A stretch of 46,942 nt of DNA. Source: Chloroflexota bacterium (GTDB lineage: Bacteria; Chloroflexota; Anaerolineae; UBA1429). Of this stretch, positions 26,439-33,521 are shown one piece after another. The translations under genes were made by a program, and so were the position numbers. Each line of letters starts with the position of its first letter. The stretch's first letter is position 1. Below the pieces are notes generated by a model. The model saw only the letters and a list, made by a program, of their open reading frames with translations. It ran no database searches and was not told the origin of the DNA. The DNA lies in assembly GCA_012841405.1 (NCBI GenBank), contig DUUT01000035.1, positions 1 through 46,942 on the forward strand. The letters are read 5' to 3'.

Positions 26439-26698
26439 GCCGTGTGCTGGTCCCCCCGCTCATGCGCGATCTGACGGGTGGGCTGGGGGTCATCGACGTG
26501 GAGGGACAGACCGTCGGTGAGGTGATCGCCAACCTGGAGAGACGCTTCCCGGGTTTCGCCGCCCGACTCTGTCCCGATGGCGCCCTCGTCGCGGGGTGGG
26601 CGGTCATCGTCGACGGCACCGTCGCCCCTCTGGGGCTACGAGCCCGCGTCGCCGCAGACAGTGAGGTGCGCTTTGCGCCCGCCGTGGCAGGCGGGTAA
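26435..26698 (+). CDS. MoaD/ThiS-family ubiquitin-like sulfur carrier
   Basis: An 87-residue beta-grasp protein with VIDVEGQTVGEVIANLERRF, the VAADSEVRFAPAVAGG ending and the C-terminal Gly-Gly that is thiocarboxylated in MoaD and ThiS. Its ATG overlaps the stop of the catalytic-subunit gene by 4 nt. Known role of the fold: sulfur donation, for example for the dithiolene of molybdopterin. Placement between the hydroxylase and XdhC suggests it serves this enzyme's cofactor, either as a dedicated MoaD or in sulfuration. No MoaE, MoeB or MoaA is in the window, so they must be elsewhere. Confidence 0.85.
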   Translation: MSRVLVPPLMRDLTGGLGVIDVEGQTVGEVIANLERRFPGFAARLCPDGALVAGWAVIVDGTVAPLGLRARVAADSEVRFAPAVAGG

Positions 26699-26754
26699 AC
26701 GATGCATTGGGCGGTCTGGGCGGGCCGCGCCCAGACGGCTGGAAGGAGGTCCGT

Positions 26755-27579
26755 GTGGACACAGTCTACGAAGGGATTGTCCAGGCACGCCAGCATGGTG
26801 AGGGTGCGGTGCTGATTACGGTCGTCGAGGCGGAGGGCTCGACGCCCGCTCGCCTAGGAGCCAAGCTACTCGTCCGAGCGAACGGTGCGCGCGTGGGCAC
26901 CGTCGGCGGTGGCGCCCTCGAACGCGCCGCCAATGCCAAGGCGCGTGAGATCCTGGAATCGCACAGGGCAGAGCTCGTGCGCTACTCCCTCGTCGAGGGG
27001 GATCGAGCGCTCGAGGGGGAGCCCACCGGCATGGTCTGCGGGGGCCGCGCCACGCTGTTCTTTGACTACATCGGGTACAGCCAGCATGCCTTTCTCTTTG
27101 GCGGCGGACACGTGGGTCAGGCGCTGCTCCGCGTGCTGAGCACCCTCCCCTACTATATCACGGTGATCGACCACCGCCCCGAGATCCGCGAACGGCTGGA
27201 CGGTGCGGCCCGCGCCATCATCGCCGACTATGCCACGGCGCTGCAGGGCGAGCAGGTTCCGCCGGGGAGCTACTTCTTTATCGCTACCGCCTCCCACGAG
27301 TATGACTATGAGGTCCTGCGCCTGATCATGGGGTCTGATTGGAGACCGGCCTATGTCGGGATGATCGGATCGCAGCGCAAGGTCCGGGCGAACGTCGATC
27401 GGCTGCGCCAAGAGCTGGGCGACGCGGCGCCCTGGGAAGCGCTCTACGCGCCCGTTGGTCTGGATATCGGCGGCCCGACGCCCGCAGAGATCGCCGTCGC
27501 CGTCGCCGCGGAGATCCAAGCGGTGCGTTATGGCAAGGCGGGCCACCGCCACCTGCGCCTGGGCCATCCCCAGGCATAA
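26755..27579 (+). CDS. xdhC: XdhC-family molybdenum cofactor maturation/insertion protein
   Basis: A 274-residue XdhC/CoxI-type protein. The N-terminal XdhC domain contains VVEAEGSTPARLGAKLLV and GTVGGGALERAA; the C-terminal Rossmann domain contains FLFGGGHVGQALLRV, VIDHRPEIRER and YVGMIGSQRKV. Known XdhC binds MCD or Moco, helps its sulfuration and inserts it into the apo-enzyme. GTG 26755 is chosen because GGAAGGAGGT ends 4 nt upstream; an earlier TTG at 26707 lacks a site. It lies 56 nt after the MoaD-like gene and 17 nt before the DUF362 gene. Confidence 0.92.
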   Translation: MDTVYEGIVQARQHGEGAVLITVVEAEGSTPARLGAKLLVRANGARVGTVGGGALERAANAKAREILESHRAELVRYSLVEGDRALEGEPTGMVCGGRATLFFDYIGYSQHAFLFGGGHVGQALLRVLSTLPYYITVIDHRPEIRERLDGAARAIIADYATALQGEQVPPGSYFFIATASHEYDYEVLRLIMGSDWRPAYVGMIGSQRKVRANVDRLRQELGDAAPWEALYAPVGLDIGGPTPAEIAVAVAAEIQAVRYGKAGHRHLRLGHPQA

Positions 27580-27596
27580 TCTTGCGAGAGTGAGGT

Positions 27597-28871
27597 ATGT
27601 GTGACGTGTCGAATCACGCAAGCTATCGCGTTCGCGCGGTCCACTGCGATCACCGCGCCAGTGATGAGGAAGTCTATCAGGCGCTCAAGCGCGCCACCGA
27701 TCCCCTGGAGGCCTCATGGGCCAAGCTCCAGGCAGCGCAGCGCATCACCATCAAGTTCAACCAGGCCTGGCCGCCCGAGCGGCTTGTGTACCTCGACGGT
27801 AACCTGCAGGAGCTCGTCGATTTCAAGGTCGCCCGCGCCACGCTGCGCCTGCTGCGCGAGCGCACCAAGGCCGACCTCGTCTGCGTGGAGATCAGCACCG
27901 ACGCCGCCCACTCGGGGCGCCCGGTGGAAGAGAACATCACGCTGATGCCCCTGCTCAAAGAGTTCGACGTCGCCTTCGTCGACGGCAACCAGCCGCCCCA
28001 CAAGGTCTTTGAGGTCCCTGGCGGCGGGCAGATGTTCCGACAGTACCTGCTTCCCGAGTGCGTGGTCGATACGGATGCCTTTGTGTCGGTACAGCCGATG
28101 AAGAACCATGCCTTCCAGGGGATCACGCTGAGCCTCAAGAACCTCTTTGGCCTGCCCGTCATGGAACCGCACGGCCGCTCGCGCTCCTACTTTCACCACA
28201 TCATTCGCCTCTCCTACGTGCTCGTGGACCTGGGCCTGCTGGTGCAGCCGGCCCTCAACATCATCGACGGCCTGGTGGGCCAGTCGGGGCGCGAGTGGGG
28301 TGGCCAGGGACGCATCGCCGATACGCTGGTGGCGGGCGACCACACTATCGCCACCGATGCCTGCGGCGCCTACCTGATGGGCTTCCATCCGCTGATCGAC
28401 TGGCCCTACCAGCCCTTTGTGCGCGACCGGAGCGCGCTGCGCATCGCCCACGAGTGCGGCTTTGGCACCGCCGACATCACCAAGATCGACTTTGCGACCG
28501 AGGTCGAGGCGCCGGTGGCATCCTTCCGCACACAAGAGACCGACCCCTACGAGACCGTCCTCGCCTGGCGGCGGTCCACCTGTGAGCAGGCCCTGTACTA
28601 CCGGGACAACCAAAAGCGCCTGACCGATCAGTACGCCGGGGAGTACATCCTCCTGCAGGATAACGAGGTCAAGTGGCACAGCAAGAGCAGCGAGCTCGGC
28701 GTGAGCCGCCGCGTGCTCGCCGGCCCCGCCAAGCAGAGCGCCATGTTCCTCAAGCTGGCCGACCCGGAAGAGGCCGAGGGCGAGCATTTCGAGGTCTATG
28801 AGCGTGAGCTCGAGCGCATCAAGGAGATCGAGGCCACCTTCACGCCGCGCCTGGCCGCGCCGTCGCACTAG
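27597..28871 (+). CDS. DUF362-domain protein without the ferredoxin motif
   Basis: A 424-residue DUF362-family protein. It shows RITIKFNQAWPPERLVYLDG (the usual KPN-like opening strand), ENITLMPLLKEFDVAFVDGN, AFVSVQPMKNHAFQGITLSL with the Lys-x-His pair of the family, LFGLPVMEPHGRSRSYFHH, and NIIDGLVGQSGREWGGQGR. Many DUF362 proteins end in two 4Fe-4S motifs; none is seen here. Known function is unsettled. As the last gene of the molybdenum operon it may act on the same substrate or in metal handling, an inference. Its TAG stop shares the TA that bounds the MITE-like repeat at 28869. Confidence 0.85.
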   Translation: MCDVSNHASYRVRAVHCDHRASDEEVYQALKRATDPLEASWAKLQAAQRITIKFNQAWPPERLVYLDGNLQELVDFKVARATLRLLRERTKADLVCVEISTDAAHSGRPVEENITLMPLLKEFDVAFVDGNQPPHKVFEVPGGGQMFRQYLLPECVVDTDAFVSVQPMKNHAFQGITLSLKNLFGLPVMEPHGRSRSYFHHIIRLSYVLVDLGLLVQPALNIIDGLVGQSGREWGGQGRIADTLVAGDHTIATDACGAYLMGFHPLIDWPYQPFVRDRSALRIAHECGFGTADITKIDFATEVEAPVASFRTQETDPYETVLAWRRSTCEQALYYRDNQKRLTDQYAGEYILLQDNEVKWHSKSSELGVSRRVLAGPAKQSAMFLKLADPEEAEGEHFEVYERELERIKEIEATFTPRLAAPSH

Positions 28872-29000
28872 GCCATGTCTCAAGAATGCACCCGACGCAG
28901 AGACGACGTCGCCCCGAACGTAAGCGAGGGGCCTTGATACTCATCGACCAGAGTTCCCGCCACGCTGAGGACGACGCTTCAGCCCTTTTTCCAGACACTA
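28869..29000 (+). mobile_element. MITE-like repeat, copy 1
   Basis: 132 bp, matching the copy at 31914-32044 in the same orientation at about four bases in five by eye. It has TA at both ends, a TAGGCC.TGT left end and a TAGTGTCTGGAAA right end read inward, and the shared core CGTAAGCGAGGGGCCTTGA. The TA ends fit insertion by an IS630/Tc1-type transposase. The left TA forms part of the DUF362 stop codon. Confidence 0.6.
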
Positions 29001-29103
29001 TCTCGTCGCCGGCGCGCTCGGAGAAACGATCATCACCCGCGCTTGCCGCGCCCGCTCGCGCCACAGGATGGTTGACCTCCGCCTGTGATTCGGCAAGCGC
29101 AGC

Positions 29104-29133
29104 ACGGGGAGGTGCCGTACGGCACCTCCCCGT
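29104..29133. repeat. Perfect 30-bp palindrome, possible bidirectional terminator
   Basis: ACGGGGAGGTGCCGT is followed directly by its exact reverse complement, giving a 15-bp stem with no unpaired loop bases in the linear sequence. It is followed by ACCCTTTTG-like sequence with only a short T run. It could end transcription from the molybdenum operon or be a regulator site. Confidence 0.5.
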
Positions 29134-29159
29134 ACCCTTTGTCCCGCTGCTCTCCCCGC

Positions 29160-29188
29160 TTGCCCCTGCGCCCCGGCCTCGCTAGAAT
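29160..29188 (+). promoter_or_regulatory. Candidate sigma-70 promoter for the SelA-like/amidohydrolase pair
   Basis: TTGCCC (29160-29165) and TAGAAT (29183-29188) are 17 nt apart. Transcription would start near 29195, leaving about 270 nt of leader before the ATG at 29466. Confidence 0.4.
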
Positions 29189-29465
29189 GGCGGCGGCTGG
29201 CGCAAGCTCACGGCGCGCACGGTGCGTCGCCCTCGGCCACGCCGGCCTCGCCTTCCACGGCGCGGGCCACTCCTCCTCCTCGCACCCCACCCGCGCGATC
29301 GTCCGCCTTGTACCCGTCGGCAAGGGCATTGCCCCGTGCCTCTCGGCTCAACGGAGGGTTGCTGCCTCGCGATGCTCCGCGAGTGCAGAGCGCAGCGCCT
29401 TCCTTGAGCGTCCGCATCCGTCACCCGGGCACGTCCCGTCAATCCACGCAACATAGGAGGAAGCG

Positions 29466-30647
29466 ATGAAGCATCCCGTCTATGAGCGGCTCGGCGTCCG
29501 GCCCATCATCAACGCCGTGGGCACGCTCACGCGCATCGGTGGATCGCTCATGGCGCCGGAGGTCGTACAGGCCATGGGGGAGGCAAGCCGGGCGTTTGTC
29601 AGCCTCAAGGAGCTCCAGGAAAAGGTGGGCGCGCGCATCGCCGAGCTCTTGGGCGTCGAGGCGGCCTACGTGTCGTGCGGCGCCTCGGCAGGGCTGGCTC
29701 TCTCCATCGCCGCCTGCATGACGGGCACCGATCTCGCCAAGATCGACCGGCTCCCCGACACCACGGGGATGAAGAATGAGGTGCTCATGCCCCTCGCCCA
29801 CCGCAACCTCTACGATCGGCCCATCCGCACCGTCGGCGCGACCATCGTGACCTTTGGCCTCAGCGGCTACGCCTTCCCCTGGCAGCTCGAGGCGGGGCTC
29901 ACCGAGCGCACGGCGGCCGTCTTTTTGATGGGCGGCCACGAGGCGAGCGCGCTGCCCGTCGAGGTCGTCGCGCGCATCGCCCATGACCACGGGGTGCCGG
30001 TGATCGTCGATGCCGCCGCAGAGGTGCCCCCGGTGGAGAACCTCACGCGGTACCTGCGCGCCGGCGCCGACATCGCCCTCTTTAGTGGCGGCAAGGCCAT
30101 CGGCGGCCCCCAGGCGACGGGCCTCGTCCTCGGCAGCCAGCGCATCATCGAGGCCGTGGCGCTCAACGGCCCTCCCGACCACGGCATCGGTCGCCCCATG
30201 AAGGTGGCCAAGGAGGAGATGATCGGCCTGCTCACCGCCTTGGAGCTCTACCTTGCCCGCGACCACGAGGCCGACATCGCACGGTGGCAGCGCTACCTCG
30301 CCTGTATCGCCGAGGCGGCCGCCTCTGCCCCCGGCGTGCGCTGCCAGACCGTTTACGGTACCACGGACGCCGCACCCGTCCCGCGCCTCGAGGTGATCCT
30401 CGACGCCGCCGAGGCCCAGGTCACGCCGGAGCAGGCCTTTAACCGGCTGCTGTACGGGGAGCCCAGGATCCGCGTGGCGCAGGCGGGGCGGGGGCTCCTC
30501 GTCAACCCCATGATGCTGCGGGAAGGAGAGGCCGAGGTGGTGGCCCAGCGCGTCGCCGAGGTGCTCTCGTCTAGCCGCCCAGAGGACGCCGAGATCGACG
30601 GGCGGATCACGCCCCACCAATGGGCGCTGGACAACCTCGTGCTCTAG
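29466..30647 (+). CDS. SelA-like PLP-dependent enzyme (D-glucosaminate-6-phosphate ammonia-lyase family type)
   Basis: 393 residues, fold-type I PLP enzyme of the SelA-like group. It shows GVRPIINAVGTLTRIGGSLM at the start, RLPDTTGMKNEVLMPLAHRN, IVDAAAEVPP with Asp182, and FSGGKAIGGPQATG with Lys210 as the Schiff-base lysine. The SGGK..GPQ form is typical of DgaE-like ammonia lyases rather than true selenocysteine synthase, which carries SGDK. Known relatives remove ammonia from a 2-amino acid sugar to leave a 2-keto-3-deoxy product. AGGAGG lies 6 nt upstream. A paralogue is at 32046-33521. The substrate here is unknown. Confidence 0.85.
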   Translation: MKHPVYERLGVRPIINAVGTLTRIGGSLMAPEVVQAMGEASRAFVSLKELQEKVGARIAELLGVEAAYVSCGASAGLALSIAACMTGTDLAKIDRLPDTTGMKNEVLMPLAHRNLYDRPIRTVGATIVTFGLSGYAFPWQLEAGLTERTAAVFLMGGHEASALPVEVVARIAHDHGVPVIVDAAAEVPPVENLTRYLRAGADIALFSGGKAIGGPQATGLVLGSQRIIEAVALNGPPDHGIGRPMKVAKEEMIGLLTALELYLARDHEADIARWQRYLACIAEAAASAPGVRCQTVYGTTDAAPVPRLEVILDAAEAQVTPEQAFNRLLYGEPRIRVAQAGRGLLVNPMMLREGEAEVVAQRVAEVLSSSRPEDAEIDGRITPHQWALDNLVL

Positions 30648-30730
30648 GTTCCGTCCACCGAGCTGCAGAGGGGAGGCACGGACGCGGGGCCTCCCCGAGC
30701 GCTCCACACGCGGAGGAAAGGGGAGCGGGA

Positions 30731-31810
30731 ATGATCATCGATGCCCATGCCCACATCTTTCCGTACCTCGGCACGCCGGCGGGGTTTCGCTCCGTCAAGG
30801 AGCACATGCGCGTCCTCCAGTTCTACGTCGTGGGGCACAGTCAGCCCGTGCGTCGCCTGCGCGACCATGCCATCGTCGAGGCGCCCACCTTGGCGCGTGC
30901 TCCGCTCGTGGGCCCGCAACAGCTCAACGAGGTGGGCTTTCACGTCGGCGAGAACGGCCGCTTCCTGTGGGAGTACGAGGGCGAGACGTACTACATCCAC
31001 TTCATGCCGCCGTCGCTCCAAACGAACGCCTGCACGCCCGAGCTGCTCCTCGCGCAGATGGCCTACGTCGGCGTCGACGTGGCGGTGCTGCAGAACGCGC
31101 ACCTCTACGGCCGGCTGAACGAGTACTTCGCCACCGCGCAGGCGCGCTATCCCGACAAGTTCATCGCCCTCGCCGAGGTGGACGAGGTCCACGCCGATTC
31201 CGAGGCCGAGCTGCGCGACCTGCGCGTCGCCATCCGCGACCTCGGCTTGCGCGGCATCTACTACGCGAACCGTGCCTTTTTCTTCGACGGCTACCGCACG
31301 AGCTTTGACGACCCGCGCTACGACGTCTTCTGGGAAACGGTACGCGCGCTCGGCATCCCCGTCTTCTGGGAGCTGGCGGGCGTGCCCGAGAACACGCGAG
31401 AGAGCTATCTCCGCGAGGTCGATCGCCTGCACCGTTGGGCCACGCGCTACCCCGAGATCCCCGCCATCCTGACCCACGGCCTCGATCCGGAGCTCCTCAA
31501 AGCGCCAATCCCCGAGCCTCTCGCGCGGCTGCTCGCGCACGAGCAGGTGTGGATCGAGATCCTCTACCCGATCGGCTGGGGAAGGGCCCACGAGTACCCC
31601 TATCCCGAGCTGCGCCCCGCCCTGCAGGCGCTCTACGATTGCCTCGGTGGCGAGCGCCTCGTGTGGGGCTCGGACATGCCCAACGTCGAGCGCAACTGCA
31701 CCTACCGCCAGTCCCTCGACTACCTGCGGCGGTACTGCCCCTTCATCCCCAGCCGGGATATGGACTCCATCCTCGGGGGTAACCTCGCAGAGCTGTTCGG
31801 CTTGGCGTGA
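30731..31810 (+). CDS. Amidohydrolase-2 family metal-dependent hydrolase
   Basis: A 359-residue TIM-barrel hydrolase of the PF04909 (ACMSD-like) group. It has MIIDAHAHIF with the D-A-H-A-H metal motif at residues 4-8, IPVFWELAGVPE in mid-barrel, AILTHGLDPE with a barrel His and VWGSDMP with the catalytic Asp. Known relatives hydrolyse C-N bonds or decarboxylate. Start ATG 30731 is preceded by GGAGCGGGA. It follows the SelA-like gene by 83 nt in the same direction and should be co-transcribed. It is unrelated in subfamily to the cog3964-type hydrolase at 33518-34792. The substrate is unknown. Confidence 0.83.
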   Translation: MIIDAHAHIFPYLGTPAGFRSVKEHMRVLQFYVVGHSQPVRRLRDHAIVEAPTLARAPLVGPQQLNEVGFHVGENGRFLWEYEGETYYIHFMPPSLQTNACTPELLLAQMAYVGVDVAVLQNAHLYGRLNEYFATAQARYPDKFIALAEVDEVHADSEAELRDLRVAIRDLGLRGIYYANRAFFFDGYRTSFDDPRYDVFWETVRALGIPVFWELAGVPENTRESYLREVDRLHRWATRYPEIPAILTHGLDPELLKAPIPEPLARLLAHEQVWIEILYPIGWGRAHEYPYPELRPALQALYDCLGGERLVWGSDMPNVERNCTYRQSLDYLRRYCPFIPSRDMDSILGGNLAELFGLA

Positions 31811-31825
31811 CGAGCGCAGGACAAG

Positions 31826-31860
31826 CGCGGGCCTGGCGCCGGTGCGGCACCAGGCCCGCG
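31826..31860 (+). terminator. GC-rich hairpin after the amidohydrolase gene
   Basis: A perfect 11-bp stem, CGCGGGCCTGG (31826-31836) with CCAGGCCCGCG (31850-31860), has a 13-nt loop. It begins 15 nt after the stop at 31810. No T run follows, so Rho-independent termination is only possible, not certain. It sits between two convergent transcription units. Confidence 0.5.
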
Positions 31861-31913
31861 TGTGCTACTCAGTGCGGTCGATACCCGGGGATGCGTGCCC
31901 AGCCCTACGCCAC

Positions 31914-32044
31914 TAGGCCGTGTTCCAAAACGCATCCGACGTAGTGACGATGTCGCCCCGAGCGTAAGCGAGGGGCCTTGACGCCCCTCGACAGGGTTGC
32001 CCGCCACGCTCAGAACGACGCTGTGGCCCTCTTTCCAGACACTA
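31914..32044 (+). mobile_element. MITE-like repeat, copy 2
   Basis: 131 bp, direct repeat of the copy at 28869-29000. It is bounded by TA on both sides and carries imperfect terminal inverted repeats. Internal arms GTCG-N4-GAGCG (31952-31964) and CGCTC-N4-CGAC (32007-32019) could fold into a long hairpin. It ends one base before the stop codon of the minus-strand gene at 32046. No transposase gene is present, so it would depend on one elsewhere. Confidence 0.6.
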
Positions 32045-32045
32045 C

Positions 32046-33521
32046 CTAGGCGTCCGCCGCGGCCTTTGCGGGGCGCGCCACCCAGTCGGCGGTGCCGTAC
32101 TCGCCGAGGGTCACCACGCCGCGCATGACGCCGTCGGTCACCTCACCCGTGAAGGCGTACCGCGTGCGGCTCGACTCGTACCCCAGCACGGCGCCCCAGG
32201 TCACCGCGCTGCCCGAGATGGTGCCCTCGATCGGGCTCACGGTAAAGGGTGTGCGCAGCTCGCCCCGGAGGGTGTTCCCCTCCTGGGTCAGCGCGGCAGT
32301 GTAAGCGGAACACCCAAACACGTACCGCACATCGACGGCCCATTCGCCGCTCACGTCGGCACGCGCCGGCTCCAGGACGCTGGGCGCCGGGAGGACATGG
32401 GGCTTGCCCATGAGCTCACGCAGCCGCGCCGCGATGATGGCGTCGTCGCCCTCCTCCATCATGTAGGGCATGATGCGCAAGCCGTCCTTCAGCACGTGCA
32501 CGGTGATGGACGGCTCGCCATCCAGTAGCTCCTGGTGGATCTGCTGCGGCGTGCACTGTAGCGCCTCGGGATTCCAGCGGATGGTGAGGGTCGGGGCCAC
32601 GTTCGAGATGCCCGGCTGCTCGATGGCCGTCTCGACGGAGGGGAGATCCTCCACGGCGGTGCGGATGCGCGCGAGGTAGCCCTCCCAGCACTGCCACTCG
32701 GCGTCGTGATCGCGCCCGCGCACCCAGGCCTCCACGGCGGCGAGCAGCCCCATGATCTCCTCTTTGCCGGCCTTCATCGGGCGCCCCAATCCGTGGTGGG
32801 GCGCAGCGTTGAGAAACGCCGCCCAGAGGAGGTCCTTCCGGCCGAGCACCAGCCCCGAGGCCTGCGGCCCGCGGAGGCACTTGCCGCCGCTGTAGGTCAC
32901 CGCATCGGCGCCCATTTCGAGGTAGCGGTTCGGCACGTCAGGCCGTTCGGCGGCCGCATCCACAAGGCAGGGGATGCCGTGCCGGCGCGCGGCATCGATC
33001 ATCGCCTGCACGGGGATCTTGCCGCGATGCGCCTGGTCGCCGGTGACGGCGACGAGCGCCGTCTTGTCGTTGAACGCCGCCTCGAGCTCCTCGACCGTCT
33101 CCACCTCGACGATGCGCGCCCCGGTCATGCGGATAGCATGATCGTAGGTGTTGCGATGCGCCGCCTGCATGATGACCTCGTTGCGCATGCCGGTGGTGTC
33201 CGGCAGGCGGGCCATCTGCTCCGGGTCGGCGCCGGCGATAGACGCCGCCGTCACCTCGGCCAACGCTGCGGCAGCGCCCGAGGAGACATAGCCCCACTCG
33301 GCGCCGGTGAGCCCGGCAAGCCGCTCGCCGACACGCGTCATGAGTTCATCCAGGTGCACATAGTGGTTCGTCGCCTCCACCATGGCCGCCGCCACACAGT
33401 CCAGGGCGCGCGAACCCGAGATGATGGTGTACGTCCCTCGGGCGTTGATTAGGGTGCGCACCCCGAGGCTCCTAAAGGTGGGCACGGCCACGTTTCCCCG
33501 GGTGCTCGTACTCGGACTCAT
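32046..33521 (-). CDS. SelA-like PLP-dependent enzyme with C-terminal beta-rich extension
   Basis: 491 residues. Residues about 14-385 are a SelA-like PLP enzyme sharing RLPDTTGMRNEVIMQAAHRN and YSGGKCLRGPQASGLVLG (Lys214) with the enzyme at 29466. Residues about 393-485 add a domain of alternating strands (VSGEWAVDVRYVFG, NTLRGELRTPF, TRYAFTGEVTDGVMRGVVTL), lipocalin or avidin-like by eye and not part of the family. Its ATG overlaps the stop of the upstream amidohydrolase (ATGA). Known EF_0837/EF_0838-type operons pair such a hydrolase with a SelA-like lyase. An imine-releasing lyase is the best guess, and it ends the RidA operon. Confidence 0.83.
   Translation of the reverse strand: MSPSTSTRGNVAVPTFRSLGVRTLINARGTYTIISGSRALDCVAAAMVEATNHYVHLDELMTRVGERLAGLTGAEWGYVSSGAAAALAEVTAASIAGADPEQMARLPDTTGMRNEVIMQAAHRNTYDHAIRMTGARIVEVETVEELEAAFNDKTALVAVTGDQAHRGKIPVQAMIDAARRHGIPCLVDAAAERPDVPNRYLEMGADAVTYSGGKCLRGPQASGLVLGRKDLLWAAFLNAAPHHGLGRPMKAGKEEIMGLLAAVEAWVRGRDHDAEWQCWEGYLARIRTAVEDLPSVETAIEQPGISNVAPTLTIRWNPEALQCTPQQIHQELLDGEPSITVHVLKDGLRIMPYMMEEGDDAIIAARLRELMGKPHVLPAPSVLEPARADVSGEWAVDVRYVFGCSAYTAALTQEGNTLRGELRTPFTVSPIEGTISGSAVTWGAVLGYESSRTRYAFTGEVTDGVMRGVVTLGEYGTADWVARPAKAAADA

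Larger units (their letters stand above)
29001..29465 (+). other. Intergenic stretch with a perfect palindrome and candidate promoter
   Basis: No gene is supported. From left to right it holds a short GC-rich run, a perfect 30-bp palindrome at 29104-29133, a promoter-like pair at 29160-29188 and about 270 nt of C-rich leader. The leader includes a CTCGCG/CGCGAG stem (around 29368-29385), and the stretch ends in AGGAGG at 29454-29459. The sequence around 29350-29400 loosely recalls a T-box antiterminator but lacks the conserved GGTGG-ACCGCG. Confidence 0.5.

Noticed and set aside
29340-29420. T-box leader before the SelA-like gene
   Set aside because: GGAGGGTTGCTGCCTCGCG only loosely recalls the T-box sequence; the conserved GGTGG-ACCGCG bulge and a specifier stem are not found.
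29466-30647. Selenocysteine synthase SelA
   Set aside because: The lysine motif is SGGK..GPQ, typical of DgaE-like lyases; no selB, selC or selD is nearby, and a paralogue sits next to a hydrolase.
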